Part shown: positions 28,792 through 38,020 of the stretch, in pieces | Layout of the letters: each line of letters opens with the position of its first letter | Position numbering within the stretch: position 1 is the first letter of the stretch | Assembly: GCA_003987775.1 (NCBI GenBank) | Contig: RXJD01000021.1 | Coordinates: 186,001 to 250,000, forward strand | Reading direction: 5' to 3' | DNA: 64,000 bases | Origin: Mycobacterium sp. | Lineage (GTDB): Bacteria > Actinomycetota > Actinomycetes > Mycobacteriales > Mycobacteriaceae | Position numbers and translations under genes: made by a program | Notes under the pieces: generated by a model | The model's database searches: none | What the model was told of the DNA's origin: nothing | What the model saw: only the letters and a program-made list of their open reading frames with translations

Positions 28792-31644
28792 TCAGGCCTG
28801 CCCGGTCGGCGTGGCCGACGGTGCCCGCGGCGCAGACATCCGCCGGATCACCAGCACCAGACCCAGCACCGGCAGAGTCAACAGCACCAGCCAGGGCAGC
28901 AGGAATCCGGCCATCAGCAGGCCGCCATGAGCCGCCGCCAACACCGAGTGCCACCCACGTCCCAGCTCCCCGAAGAAGCCCGGTTGCGTCGCCGTCGACT
29001 CCGTGGAGATATTCACAGTGATTGTGGCGTAATCGATTTCGTCATGCAGCGTAGTGCGCTGAGCCTTGAGCGAGTCCAGCTCGGCCTGCCGCTGGGTCAG
29101 CGATGATTCCGCGGCGAGAAGGTCGGCTAGGTCGCCGGCTTTGCTCATCAGCTCCAGCAGCCGTTTGACCGATGTCTGCAGCGCATCGATGCGGGCATCG
29201 AGGTCGACCCGTTGGGTGGTGACGTCGGTGTGGCTGATGGACATCGACTCGACCCTGCCCAGTTTCTTCGCCTCGGCGAGCACGCCGTCCAGCTTGTCCG
29301 CGGGAATACGTACCACCAGATTCACCACCGGCGACGATCGCCCGGACCGCTCCGACCGCGAATCTGCCCGTCCACCTGCGTCATTCACGGCGTTGATGAG
29401 CTGGTCAGCCACGGCGCCGGGGTCATGGACGACCAGCTGCAGCGACCCGTTGGTGACGACGTCACGTTTGAAGTTGTTGTCGGCGGGCGGTGCCAGCGGA
29501 GCAGGATTGACGGTGGTCTGATCGGCGATACCGCCATCCTTGGTCGCCGGAAGCTGACCGTTCGGCCGGGAACGGCTCTGCTCCGGCGACTCCGTCACGC
29601 CGCCGACCACGCCGTCGCGAGTCGACATCGGCTGGCCACCCCGTCCCAGCGACCACGCCCAGCCACCACCGAGCACCAGGGCACTGACCACCGCCACCAC
29701 GATTACGTTGCGCAGCTTGACCATTCGCGCTGCCTTGACGTTTGCCTGGGCTGCGGGGGGCGCGGCCGGGCCCGGCTCCCAGCCGGCCGGCGCCGCGACG
29801 GGCTGCAGGACGCGGTGGGTCAATCCGCCCGTCGCGACGACGGGACCGTCGGCGCAGACGTATGCGGTGAACCGGCACAGCACCCCGAAGCGCAACGACG
29901 TGTCGACGATCCGCTGCGCTAACTCCGGAGCGGAACTGGCCCCGGCTTCCTCGGCATAGCGATCCTCGAGGTCGCGCAGGTGGGCCCGCGCCCACGTGGC
30001 CCTCACCCCCGAGGCGTCGCGGCGCTGTCCGGCAACGGCGACCGACCAGTGCGAGCCGGCAGAGTCGGTTCCGCGCAGCGCGATCGAACCCTCCGGAGCC
30101 CCCCGGTATCGCCCGCTTACCACCACCGGGACCCCGGGCAGCGCGTCCGGCAGTCGGGCCGGAGCCATGGTGTCGTCGAGGGTGGCCAGTCCTTCGGTAC
30201 GCAACGTCAGCGAGTAGGCGCGCGGGGCGGCGACGCGACGGTGGATGGCTTCCATCGCCTCGTCGAGGCGATCCTCGCTTTCCACCAATTCACAACGCCC
30301 GCCACCGGCACTGGCCAGCCGCCCCAGGAAACCGGCGTTCACGGCTTGGTCGATGCCGACCGCGATCAACCGGACGCGGCGCAGATCCGCGGCGAGCCCG
30401 CGCATCACCTGATCCTCGTTGCCCACCTGACCGTCAGTGACCAGGACGACGATCGCGTCACGTCCGCCACTACCCCGCACCAATGCCAACGCCTGCCGCA
30501 ACGGGCCGAAAAGCTCACTGCTGCCAGAGGACTCGATACCGGCCAGATGCTCGACCGCGTGAAAGCGGTTGCGGTCGGAGGCCTCGACGAGGCCTTCGGG
30601 TAGCTGCGCGGGCCGCTGCACCCGGTCGCTGAAAGTCAGCACCGCGAACCGGTCGGCATCGGTGAGGGTGTCGATGATGCGCGCCGCAGCCCGCCGCGCC
30701 GCCGACATCTTCCAACCCCCCATGCTCGCCGAGTGGTCCAGCAGCACGACGAGATCGCGCGGACGCGGCGGCGCCGTCGGCGTGGGTGGAAGCACGGTGA
30801 GCTGGTAGGTCCCCTCGTCACCGTCGGCGTCGGGGACCAACAGGAGCGAGTCGGAAAAGGCATCTTCCGCGTACCGCAGCCGCAGCACGAGATCCCGGTC
30901 GGCATGCTGACCCGGCACGACCCGGATGCGTCCGTCGTCTGTGGTTTCGGTGGGCAGGCTGGACCGGACGTCGGACAGTGGCGCACCCGCGGTGTCGATG
31001 CCGATGTCGACGGTCAGCGGAGTCGGATGCGGGAAGCCGGGCAGCAGCACCGGAGGGGTGATGCGCGAGGCGTCCGGGACTGCGTCGGTGTCGTCGGCAC
31101 AGCCGTCTCCGACGGCGAGGTCGTCCAATGGTTCACCGGGGATATGTCGTGGCGCGACGACGAGCGGGAAGCGGAACGTCGCCTCGCCGTCCGCGTAGGT
31201 CAAAGGGTTGACGAGTGTGATTGCGACGGTGACTTTTTCGCCGGGCAGGATGTTGCCGACCCGCATGGTGAACACGTCGGGCCGCTCCTCTTCGGTGATC
31301 GACGCCCGCCGGCCCGGGGTGATGGCGCGGTCGTAATCTCGCCGGGCAGCTTCGCGCTCGGCGAGTGCCGCCTCCACCACGCGGCCGTTGACGGTCATCC
31401 GCATGCCGATGACCGCGGCCCGGTCCGGCAACGGGAACACATAGCTGGCTTCCAGCGGTAGGTCGAAGGCATTGACGAAGTCCTGTGTCACGTCGACCTG
31501 GCCGACGAGCCCGGTGATGTCGACCCGTATATCGATGCGATCGAGCGGCAGGTTGCCGCGCTCGGTGCGCAGGGCTCCCACCGCGGCCTGATCGGCAGCG
31601 TGCTGCGTCCCGGCGTCAGTCGTCGTCGTGGTGCGGACGGTCAT
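28792..31644 (-). CDS. VIT - von Willebrand A - TM - DUF4349 fusion protein
   Basis: 950 aa. Domains in order: VIT domain (about 25-160; DVTQDFVNAFDLPLEASYVFPLP, EREAARRDYDRAI), vWA domain (about 270-440) with intact MIDAS DHSASMGG, a linker domain, a first membrane span near residue 650 (NVIVVAVVSALVLGGGWAW), an extracytoplasmic DUF4349 domain (about 715-890; TNGSLQLVVHDPGAVADQL, heptad-like LDARIDALQTSVKRLLELM), and a last membrane span (GLLMAGFLLPWLVLLTLP). VIT/vWA proteins and DUF4349 lipoproteins are normally separate. Start overlaps the MerR-like gene by 4 bases. Confidence 0.85.
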   Translation of the reverse strand: MTVRTTTTTDAGTQHAADQAAVGALRTERGNLPLDRIDIRVDITGLVGQVDVTQDFVNAFDLPLEASYVFPLPDRAAVIGMRMTVNGRVVEAALAEREAARRDYDRAITPGRRASITEEERPDVFTMRVGNILPGEKVTVAITLVNPLTYADGEATFRFPLVVAPRHIPGEPLDDLAVGDGCADDTDAVPDASRITPPVLLPGFPHPTPLTVDIGIDTAGAPLSDVRSSLPTETTDDGRIRVVPGQHADRDLVLRLRYAEDAFSDSLLLVPDADGDEGTYQLTVLPPTPTAPPRPRDLVVLLDHSASMGGWKMSAARRAAARIIDTLTDADRFAVLTFSDRVQRPAQLPEGLVEASDRNRFHAVEHLAGIESSGSSELFGPLRQALALVRGSGGRDAIVVLVTDGQVGNEDQVMRGLAADLRRVRLIAVGIDQAVNAGFLGRLASAGGGRCELVESEDRLDEAMEAIHRRVAAPRAYSLTLRTEGLATLDDTMAPARLPDALPGVPVVVSGRYRGAPEGSIALRGTDSAGSHWSVAVAGQRRDASGVRATWARAHLRDLEDRYAEEAGASSAPELAQRIVDTSLRFGVLCRFTAYVCADGPVVATGGLTHRVLQPVAAPAGWEPGPAAPPAAQANVKAARMVKLRNVIVVAVVSALVLGGGWAWSLGRGGQPMSTRDGVVGGVTESPEQSRSRPNGQLPATKDGGIADQTTVNPAPLAPPADNNFKRDVVTNGSLQLVVHDPGAVADQLINAVNDAGGRADSRSERSGRSSPVVNLVVRIPADKLDGVLAEAKKLGRVESMSISHTDVTTQRVDLDARIDALQTSVKRLLELMSKAGDLADLLAAESSLTQRQAELDSLKAQRTTLHDEIDYATITVNISTESTATQPGFFGELGRGWHSVLAAAHGGLLMAGFLLPWLVLLTLPVLGLVLVIRRMSAPRAPSATPTGQA

Positions 31645-32237
31645 TGCGGGCTCCGATCATCGAGGGATAGCAGGCCACGGTCGGCCAGTAATTCGAGCAA
31701 CGGCGCGGCGACCGAACGGATGGAGTCAATGTCGGCGTCATCCGGGCGTGCCGGCAGCAGCAGCATCGCCCCACCCGGCAGGCTCACCGCGGTGAGCGCC
31801 GTGACACTGTCAGCGCCGTTCGCCTTGGCGTCGGCGGGGGGCGCGGTCCAGAAGCGACTCCGCCGGTCAGGGGTCGCCGCAGCCGGTGAGGCCGCTGTCT
31901 GCTCGGCTGTGAGCAATTCGTCGGGCACTCCGGCCAGCCGGCGCAGCGTCTCGTCAGTCGCCCCGGCCAGTTCGGCCTGCACCTGGGCCAGCGGAAACCC
32001 CTGGGCCTGAAGGCGTTTGACGGCGACGATCTGCAACAAATGCCGGGCGCCGTAGACCGCGTTGCGCCCTTGCATCACCGGCCGATCGACCAGTCCGGTG
32101 GTCGTGTACCACCGCACGGCACGCCGATCGGGCAGATCGCGGACCCGTCCGTTGGGCGATCCTGGATACGCCGCGCCGGCCAGTGCGGCGGAGACCCGCC
32201 CCACCAACTCGTCCAGTGTCCAGGCCGCCGCGGGCAT
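31641..32237 (-). CDS. MerR-like HTH regulator
   Basis: 198 aa. N-terminal MerR-type winged helix about residues 8-80: RVRDLPDRRAVRWYTTTGLVDRPVMQGRNAVYGARHLLQIVAVKRLQAQGFPLAQVQ. The rest is a low-complexity and effector-like region ending DSIRSVAAPLLELLADRGLLSLDD; no MerR metal cysteines. It is the first gene of an operon with the vWA-DUF4349 fusion (ATGA overlap), suggesting it controls that gene or acts with it. Confidence 0.8.
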   Translation of the reverse strand: MPAAAWTLDELVGRVSAALAGAAYPGSPNGRVRDLPDRRAVRWYTTTGLVDRPVMQGRNAVYGARHLLQIVAVKRLQAQGFPLAQVQAELAGATDETLRRLAGVPDELLTAEQTAASPAAATPDRRSRFWTAPPADAKANGADSVTALTAVSLPGGAMLLLPARPDDADIDSIRSVAAPLLELLADRGLLSLDDRSPQ

Positions 32238-32286
32238 GCGTCGATAGTGACACTGTTACCGTTACACTGTCAACGTCGACCTCAGG

Positions 32287-33237
32287 TCAGCCGAGCAGGG
32301 TCACGTGCGGACTGCGGCCATAGTGCTGCCGGTAGTACGCCGCGAAGCGCCCCATGTGGCCGAACCCCCACTTCCGGGCGATGTCGCCGACCGACGTGCT
32401 ATCGCGGTTGCCCGCGACCAGCTCGAGGTGAGCGTGGTGCAGACGCACCTGTCGCAGGTACTCGGTGGGCGTGCAGTCCCGATGCTTGCGGAACATGTAT
32501 TGCAATGCCCGTGGTGTCACGAAGATCGCGTTGGCGATGTCGGTGAGCGAGATGTCGTCGTGCGCGTTTTCCTCGATGAAATCGATTGCGCGACGCAGCA
32601 ATTGCGGGGTGCTATCCCGCCGATCCGCAGCCGTCGTGTCCAGCACCGCGGTGCTGGGGAAGGCGGCCAGCACGCTGGCCGCCAGGTAACGCTGAATCGT
32701 GCTGCTGATCAACGGATCTCGGACAACACGCAGGTCGTCGGACACACTCTGGCAGACATAGTCCACGGCACGTACCAGATGCCGCTTGGCCTCGGGTGAG
32801 ACCGGCGCGATCCCGGTCAGCCGCACCGGCGTATCTTTCGGGCCGCTCGCCACCTCGCTCAGCGCTTTGCGCTCGATGGAGAGCACGTCGCAGTGCGTGC
32901 GCGCGGCCCAGCCGGTGAACGCACCGTTTTCCATACCGTCGTAAGCCGCGACATCATCGGGGCCAAAGATCAACTGCCCGTGCTTCATCCACTCGTAGAC
33001 GAACGTTCCGGAATGCATCCGGGCCAGATAGATGCGGTCGGGTGGATTCGAGCGGAAGCCCACTTCGCAGCCCAGCTCGATTTCGTCGACATAGAGCGAA
33101 CCCAGGCTGGTTCGGCGGATCCGCGTGCGCCCGACCTCGCTGGTGGGGCGACAGGAAAGCTGCACGCGCTCATAGGCGGCACAAATGCCGTTCACAGCTT
33201 CCGTGCAATCGGTCGTATCGAGGAGAACGGTCGACAT
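32287..33237 (-). CDS. AraC-family regulator (AraC-binding-like plus HTH_18)
   Basis: 316 aa from ATG 33237 (GGAACG upstream; an in-frame ATG at 33249 adds 4 residues). Middle section RIYLARMHSGTFVYEWMKHGQLIFGPDDVAAYDG resembles the AraC-binding-like sensor domain, and C-terminal HTH pair is clear (FIEENAHDDISLTDIANAIFVTPRALQYMFRKH ... DIARKWGFGHMGRFAAYYRQHYG). Target unknown; nearest genes are the MerR/vWA operon and, across a gap, an ANTAR remnant. Confidence 0.85.
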   Translation of the reverse strand: MSTVLLDTTDCTEAVNGICAAYERVQLSCRPTSEVGRTRIRRTSLGSLYVDEIELGCEVGFRSNPPDRIYLARMHSGTFVYEWMKHGQLIFGPDDVAAYDGMENGAFTGWAARTHCDVLSIERKALSEVASGPKDTPVRLTGIAPVSPEAKRHLVRAVDYVCQSVSDDLRVVRDPLISSTIQRYLAASVLAAFPSTAVLDTTAADRRDSTPQLLRRAIDFIEENAHDDISLTDIANAIFVTPRALQYMFRKHRDCTPTEYLRQVRLHHAHLELVAGNRDSTSVGDIARKWGFGHMGRFAAYYRQHYGRSPHVTLLG

Positions 33238-33414
33238 GGGACGTTCCATTCAGTCGGCAAAAAACCACACGGCATCGTGGTTGAGCCGATCTTCCATCCC
33301 AGTGTCCACTACGCGAAGGCAAAAGTCACGCCGGCGTTCGCTTCGCGGCCCCACCAGCGGGGTCTGCGCCGATATCTTCGGGTTGTCGACATCTCTCAGA
33401 GGGATGAGAGCTGA

Positions 33415-33594
33415 CTCAGCGCGCTGGCCAGCCGCGACATCATCGGGCAGGCCAAAGGGATTCTCATGGCGCGGTTCGACATCGATGCCGTGCAGGCGTT
33501 CGAACTGCTCAAACGTCTGTCGCAGGAACGCAACACCAAGCTGATCGAGCTGGCGCGCCAGGTCACGAGCCTGCGGACCCTCGGCGACTCATGA
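33415..33594 (+). pseudogene. Orphan C-terminal ANTAR-domain remnant
   Basis: The frame 33415-33594 reads LSALASRDIIGQAKGILMAR... and ends LRTLGDS-stop. This is the ANTAR RNA-binding antiterminator signature (R-x-x-I-x-x-A-K-G-x-L-M), about 59 residues. It is directly preceded by an in-frame TGA (33412-33414) and has no start codon or ribosome site. The usual N-terminal GAF or receiver domain is absent from the DNA upstream. Best explained as the tail of a decayed or deleted regulator gene. Confidence 0.7.
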
Positions 33595-33633
33595 CGTCGG
33601 GTTCGCACTTCGCGCGCGCTCGGCGGACGGTTC

Positions 33634-34368
33634 GTGGATGCTGAGAGGGTGGGTGACGCCGGCTCTGACTCCACTCCGGTACGCCGCCACGGTGCGGTGG
33701 CGCTTCTGGTTGCCTGCTGCCTGGCGCTCTCCGGTTGCACCAGCGTTGTCGACGGCAGCGCGAAGGCGGCGGCGCGCGGTGCTGGTTCCAGCGGACCCAT
33801 TCAACCGTCACAGCTCGAAGATCTGCTGACGCCGTCCGGTTCGTTCTCGGCGGTGCCCGGCAGTCCGCTCACCGAGGACGACATGCAGTCCGCGTTGTTC
33901 ATCGGCGCCGATCCGGCCGAATGCCATGGCGTCGTCGCCTTCGGGCGCTATCCCCTGTTCCCCACCAACTACACCGGCCGCGAAGCCCGGACCCAGCAGG
34001 ACCACCGGACCGACCAGCACCAGCTGTTGGAGGTCTCGGCCACCTATCCCGCCAACTTCGACGCTCCGGCATTTCTCGACTCAGTTCGAAAGGCGGTGTC
34101 CGGCTGCCAGCGTTCCGTCTCCGCCTGGGGTGACGACGGGCGCAGGATGACGGTGAATCCGGCGCCGTTGGCACAGAGCCCGCCCGAGGCCGCGCAGTGG
34201 ACGACGAATCTGGCTGGGCAGCGATGGATCTGTGAATTCGCGGTGCTGGCGAAGGCCAATGTGGTTGCCGAGATCGTGACCTGTTCACCGGACCGCTCGA
34301 TCGATATCGGGGCGCTGGTGACCAAGCGGCTCAAGAAGATCAACGAGCTGCTGAATTCACGGTCGTGA
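33634..34368 (+). CDS. Lipoprotein with PknH-like sensor domain
   Basis: 244 aa from GTG 33634. Signal segment AVALLVACCLALSGC (lipobox LSGC, Cys about 35), then the mycobacterial lipoprotein phrase TSVVDGSA. The mature part carries Cys residues in PAECHGV, SGCQRSV, WICEFAV and VTCSPDR, spaced as in the PknH extracellular sensor domain, which folds around two disulfides. Probably an outer-face lipoprotein; ligand unknown. Convergent with the next SDR gene (13 bases). Confidence 0.82.
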   Translation: MDAERVGDAGSDSTPVRRHGAVALLVACCLALSGCTSVVDGSAKAAARGAGSSGPIQPSQLEDLLTPSGSFSAVPGSPLTEDDMQSALFIGADPAECHGVVAFGRYPLFPTNYTGREARTQQDHRTDQHQLLEVSATYPANFDAPAFLDSVRKAVSGCQRSVSAWGDDGRRMTVNPAPLAQSPPEAAQWTTNLAGQRWICEFAVLAKANVVAEIVTCSPDRSIDIGALVTKRLKKINELLNSRS

Positions 34369-34381
34369 GTCTGACGCGGTG

Positions 34382-35245
34382 CTACCGCATGATGTGTGAG
34401 CACTGGCGTGGCGGATGGACGTCGAACAGGTCCCGGTATGACGGTGGTTGACGACCGCCGTCATCCGTAATCCCGTACCGCACCGCCATTTCCGCGCCGA
34501 TCAGCGTCTGGCCGCTCAGGTCGTCGATATGGGGATCGTTGTAGAGCGCCCAGATCACATGACCGGTGAACTCCGGAGTTTCGGCGGTGTCCAAGATGTG
34601 ACCGAACTTCTCGGGGTTGCCCGCGATGATTTTGCGGACCCGGTCGGTGAGCAGCGAGCCCATCCAGATGGAAATCGCCGCGATGCCGGTGCCACGGAAA
34701 TCCACCGCCATGTCGGCAGCCATTTTGTCCGTCCCGGCCTTCGGCACTCCGTAGGCAGGGCCGAAAGCATAGTGGACCGATCCGGATGACGACGTGAACA
34801 CGACCAGGCCCTTGTGCTGCGGCAGCATCAGTGGCGTTGCACAAACCGTGGCGACATAGCTACTGCGCAAACCGACATCGAGGGTGTCGATCACGCTCAG
34901 CGGCTCCTCCCAGAACTTGGTGCGCCCCATCATCTCGTCACGGATGATCGCGGCATTGTTGACCAGAATGTCGACCCGTCCGTACCGACTGCGTATCTGG
35001 TCGAACAACGCTCGAACCTGCCCATCGTCGGCATGGTCGACGCGAACCGGAATCCCCTCTCCCCCAGCGGCTGTCACCTGATCCGCAGTCTGCTCAATGG
35101 TGCCGGCCCGGCCGGATTCGCTGCCCCGATCCGTACGGCCCGTGACATACACGGTGCAGCCATGGCTGCCTAGCGCATGCGCGATGCCGGCTCCGGCGCC
35201 GCGGCTCGCCCCGGTCACCACGGCGACTGGTCTCTCGTTCGACAT
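34382..35245 (-). CDS. Short-chain dehydrogenase/reductase
   Basis: 287 aa classical-type SDR. Cofactor motif VVTGASRGAGAGIA (residues 9-22), NNAA, and active-site SSSGS ... YGVPK (Tyr/Lys with Pro). Arg residues after the glycine motif (GRTDRG) suggest NADP(H). Sequence style is like DHRS1-type SDRs. Its promoter carries operator copy 1, shared divergently with the NTF2-like gene, so it is the left border of the TAC-N4-GTA regulon. Confidence 0.88.
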   Translation of the reverse strand: MSNERPVAVVTGASRGAGAGIAHALGSHGCTVYVTGRTDRGSESGRAGTIEQTADQVTAAGGEGIPVRVDHADDGQVRALFDQIRSRYGRVDILVNNAAIIRDEMMGRTKFWEEPLSVIDTLDVGLRSSYVATVCATPLMLPQHKGLVVFTSSSGSVHYAFGPAYGVPKAGTDKMAADMAVDFRGTGIAAISIWMGSLLTDRVRKIIAGNPEKFGHILDTAETPEFTGHVIWALYNDPHIDDLSGQTLIGAEMAVRYGITDDGGRQPPSYRDLFDVHPPRQCSHIMR

Positions 35246-35324
35246 GAAGCACCTCGACTCGTTGGAACAGTGGACGCTGCACCGACGCCGTACAAGCGCA
35301 TGACGACCGCGCCCTATGACAGTA

Positions 35325-35344
35325 TGCTATACAAGTGTACAACC
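35325..35344. promoter_or_regulatory. Operator copy 1 of the TAC-N4-GTA regulon
   Basis: TGCTATAC-AAGT-GTACAACC: the left half is the exact consensus TGCTATAC, core TAC-N4-GTA at 35330-35339. It sits between the divergent SDR (minus) and NTF2-like (plus) genes, 31 bases before the latter's start. Confidence 0.7.
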
Positions 35345-35374
35345 GCGCATACGGACCTCGCCGAAGGGACTCTC

Positions 35375-35929
35375 ATGACCGAAGACCAGCTCACGCAGTT
35401 GCGGGAACGCCTTCAATACCTCGAAGACCGGATGGCCATTCGTGACTGCGTCATGAAACAGGCGCGCGGACACGACCGGCACGATGCGGAACTCATGGGC
35501 AGCGTGTATCTGGAGGACGGCGTGGATGAACACGGCCCAGTGGTCAAGCTCGGCCCGGATTACGGTGAGTGGGCAAACGACGTGCACAGCAGGGTCTTCG
35601 AAGACCATTTGCACAATGTCACCACGCACACGTGTGAGATCAACGGCGACGAAGCGCACGCCGAAAGCTACGTCATCGGCGCCATGAGGGCCAAGGGCGG
35701 CAAGATCGTGTCACTGATGGGTGGCCGATACCTCGACCGTCTGGAACGACGGGACGGGGTCTGGAAGATTGCGCTTCGACGCTGCACTGTCGAATGGATG
35801 ATGACCGGCGACTCGTCGGTGATGGCGTCCGGCGCGGTCAAGGGCTTCATCAAGGGCAAATGGGACCGTACCGACCCGTCCTACGTCAGGCCCCTGCGCC
35901 TCGACAGCGAACCCGTCGACCGATGGTGA
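35375..35929 (+). CDS. NTF2/SnoaL-like protein
   Basis: 184 aa from ATG 35375 (GAAGGGA upstream). SnoaL_4-type cone fold indicated by LQYLEDRMAIRDCVMKQARGHDRHDAELMGSVYLEDGVDEHGPV and RYLDRLERRDGVWKIALRRCTVEWM. This fold includes dehydratases/isomerases such as BaiE- and scytalone-dehydratase-like enzymes and aromatic-ring dioxygenase small subunits; the D/H pair near residue 31-34 is catalytic in some. It forms an operon with the following SDR. Confidence 0.8.
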   Translation: MTEDQLTQLRERLQYLEDRMAIRDCVMKQARGHDRHDAELMGSVYLEDGVDEHGPVVKLGPDYGEWANDVHSRVFEDHLHNVTTHTCEINGDEAHAESYVIGAMRAKGGKIVSLMGGRYLDRLERRDGVWKIALRRCTVEWMMTGDSSVMASGAVKGFIKGKWDRTDPSYVRPLRLDSEPVDRW

Positions 35930-35948
35930 ACAACTCCTTGCGGACCCG

Positions 35949-36746
35949 ATGAAGCTCCGGCGTCGAGTCGCGCTGATAACCGGCGGCGGTTCGGGCATCG
36001 GCCGCGCGGCCGTTCAGAGGCTGGCCGCCGAGGGGATGCGCGTCTGCGTGGTGGACGTTGACGGAGACGCTGCCCATGCCGTCGCACAGTCGGTCAAGGG
36101 TTTGGCGGTCACTTGCGACGTGTCCGATCCGAACCAGGTGACAGCCGCTTTCACCTCGTGCGTCGAGCAACTCGGTAGCGTTGATCTCGCATTTCTCAAC
36201 GCGGGCATCACGATTCGTTGGTCCGGAGACATCGCCGGGCTACCACTGGAAGACTACCGCAGATCGCTCAGCGTCAATCTCGATGGCGTTGTCTATGGTG
36301 CCATCGCCGCGGTGCGGGCGATGCGATTACGTCTGGGCGACACTGAGGGGGCCATCGTGGCGACGGCCTCGCTGGCCGGAATCATGCCGTGGCATCCCGA
36401 TCCGGTGTACTCACTCGGTAAGCACGCTGTCGTCGGCTTCATGCGTTCCATCGCGCCTAATCTCGCCCTCGAAGGCATTGCCGCGCATACGATCTGTCCG
36501 GGAATAACCGACACCGCTGTGCTGGGTGATCGTCGCGCCCTGGTGGAACGCGCCGGGGTACCGGTGATGGACGCGGAGACCATAGCCGATGCGGTGATCG
36601 TTGCGTCGACGGCACCGATCGAGGCCACCGGGACCTGCTGGGTTGTTCAGCACGGAAAATCGCCGCGCCCTATGCAATTCGCTGACATACCCGGACCGGA
36701 CAACCGGCTGAATGTGCCAGTGACGAGTCGCACGGGTTTTGCCTGA
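35949..36746 (+). CDS. Short-chain dehydrogenase/reductase
   Basis: 265 aa. ITGGGSGIGRAAVQR (residues 10-24), Asp after beta-2 (VVDVDGD) indicating NAD(H), LNAGIT, and active-site Ser/Tyr/Lys in TASLAG ... YSLGK. Nineteen bases after the NTF2-like gene, so probably co-transcribed from operator copy 1. Ends 2 bases before the convergent P450 stop. Confidence 0.88.
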   Translation: MKLRRRVALITGGGSGIGRAAVQRLAAEGMRVCVVDVDGDAAHAVAQSVKGLAVTCDVSDPNQVTAAFTSCVEQLGSVDLAFLNAGITIRWSGDIAGLPLEDYRRSLSVNLDGVVYGAIAAVRAMRLRLGDTEGAIVATASLAGIMPWHPDPVYSLGKHAVVGFMRSIAPNLALEGIAAHTICPGITDTAVLGDRRALVERAGVPVMDAETIADAVIVASTAPIEATGTCWVVQHGKSPRPMQFADIPGPDNRLNVPVTSRTGFA

Positions 36747-36748
36747 CG

Positions 36749-37939
36749 TCAACCCATGACGGCCGGCATGCTGTCCCAGCCGCGTACCGTCGACGTCCGT
36801 GCTCGCACGGCTTGTGTCAGATCGACGGTCCAGTCCGGCCAGCGTTGCAAGATCTCCTCCATCGCGACGCGGCCCTCCAGGCGAGCCAGCGAGGCGCCAA
36901 GGCAGAAATGCGCTCCGCGACCGAACGACAGATGATTCGAGCCACGGTGGATGTCGAACGTGTTGGGGTCGTCGAATCTGCGTTCATCCCGATTGGCCGA
37001 GCCCGATATCAGCAGCAACGCGCTACCGGCGGGCACTGTTCGGCCGTAGTACTGAACGTCTTTCGCCACAAAGCGGGCGATGTGGTGGACCGGCGGTTCG
37101 AAACGCAGTACTTCCTCGACAGCACCCGCGATCAGCGACGGGTCTGCCGCCAGCTCGCGTCGTTGGTCCGGGTGCTCGCCGAGTAGCTTTCCGAGCCATC
37201 CGAAAAGTCGACCGACCGTTTCAGTACCGGCGTTTGCAATGACACCGAGAAAGACCAGGAGCTCATCGATACTCAATCGGCGAACCGTGCGATCGGTGTC
37301 TTCGAACTCCACCCGCAGTAGCTCCGTGACCAGGTCATCGGAGGGGTTCCGCTCGCGCCACTCCACGTAATCGCGAAACATGTCCCCGTTGAAATAGTTG
37401 TCCTTGCTGACCGGCAGCGGTTCGCCGGGTGTGTTGCGAAGTCTTCGGCCGGCGACGTGCCGCACGCTGCGCTGCAGCGAGTCGGGGATGCCCACCAGAT
37501 TGCCGATTACCCGCATCGGCATCTCAGCTCCCAGATCCACGGTGAAGTCAAAGCGATCCCCCTGCGAGAGCGGATCGAGGCACGCGGCGCACGACGACCG
37601 CACCTGCGCCTCAATGGCTTTCATTTTCCTGGGCGTGAAAGCACGTGATACCAGGAGCCGGTGCACCGTGTGCAGCGGCGGATCCTCGTTGATGAACACC
37701 CCGGCCGGCATAATCGGTTCGGCTTTCACCACTTCGAGGATGTCGCCCTTGGCCGAGCTGAGATTGTCGACGTCGCGGAGCGCGGATTCCACGTCGGCGA
37801 AACGGCTCAGCCCCCAGAAATCGAAGCGCTCGTTGTAGTACAGGGGCGCCTCGTCGCGCAGCCGGCGGTAAGCGGGATAAGGATTCGCGTCGATCACAAC
37901 GTCGTACGGGTCATAAGAGAGATCATCGGCCACCCACAT
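36749..37939 (-). CDS. Cytochrome P450 (paralogue A)
   Basis: 396 aa from ATG 37939 (AGGAG upstream). Soluble bacterial P450: I-helix VIANAGTETVGR (AGxET), ExxR in VEEVLRFEP region, heme loop FGRGAHFCLGASLAR with axial Cys at about residue 345. It is clearly similar along its whole length to the P450 at 44089-45273 (shared ...YDPYDV/YDPWDV, NPYPAY/DPYPTY, VFINEDPPLHT, AHFCLGA), so the two are paralogues. Expressed from operator copy 2, divergent from an LLM oxidoreductase. Substrate unknown. Confidence 0.93.
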   Translation of the reverse strand: MWVADDLSYDPYDVVIDANPYPAYRRLRDEAPLYYNERFDFWGLSRFADVESALRDVDNLSSAKGDILEVVKAEPIMPAGVFINEDPPLHTVHRLLVSRAFTPRKMKAIEAQVRSSCAACLDPLSQGDRFDFTVDLGAEMPMRVIGNLVGIPDSLQRSVRHVAGRRLRNTPGEPLPVSKDNYFNGDMFRDYVEWRERNPSDDLVTELLRVEFEDTDRTVRRLSIDELLVFLGVIANAGTETVGRLFGWLGKLLGEHPDQRRELAADPSLIAGAVEEVLRFEPPVHHIARFVAKDVQYYGRTVPAGSALLLISGSANRDERRFDDPNTFDIHRGSNHLSFGRGAHFCLGASLARLEGRVAMEEILQRWPDWTVDLTQAVRARTSTVRGWDSMPAVMG

Positions 37940-37977
37940 GGTGCTCCTAAGTCCTTGCCGCGCCAGGCATTCACATA

Positions 37978-37997
37978 TGCAGTACGATCGTATAGCA
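37978..37997. promoter_or_regulatory. Operator copy 2 of the TAC-N4-GTA regulon
   Basis: TGCAGTAC-GATC-GTATAGCA: right half exact, core TACGATCGTA (37983-37992) a perfect 10-bp palindrome. Lies in the 81-base gap between divergent P450 A and the LLM gene. Confidence 0.75.
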
Positions 37998-38020
37998 GAA
38001 GACCAGGCGAAGGGATATGG

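Noticed and set aside
33250..33634. Possible mobile-element scar around the ANTAR remnant
   Set aside because: No transposase fragments, inverted repeats or target duplications seen; simple gene decay is enough.
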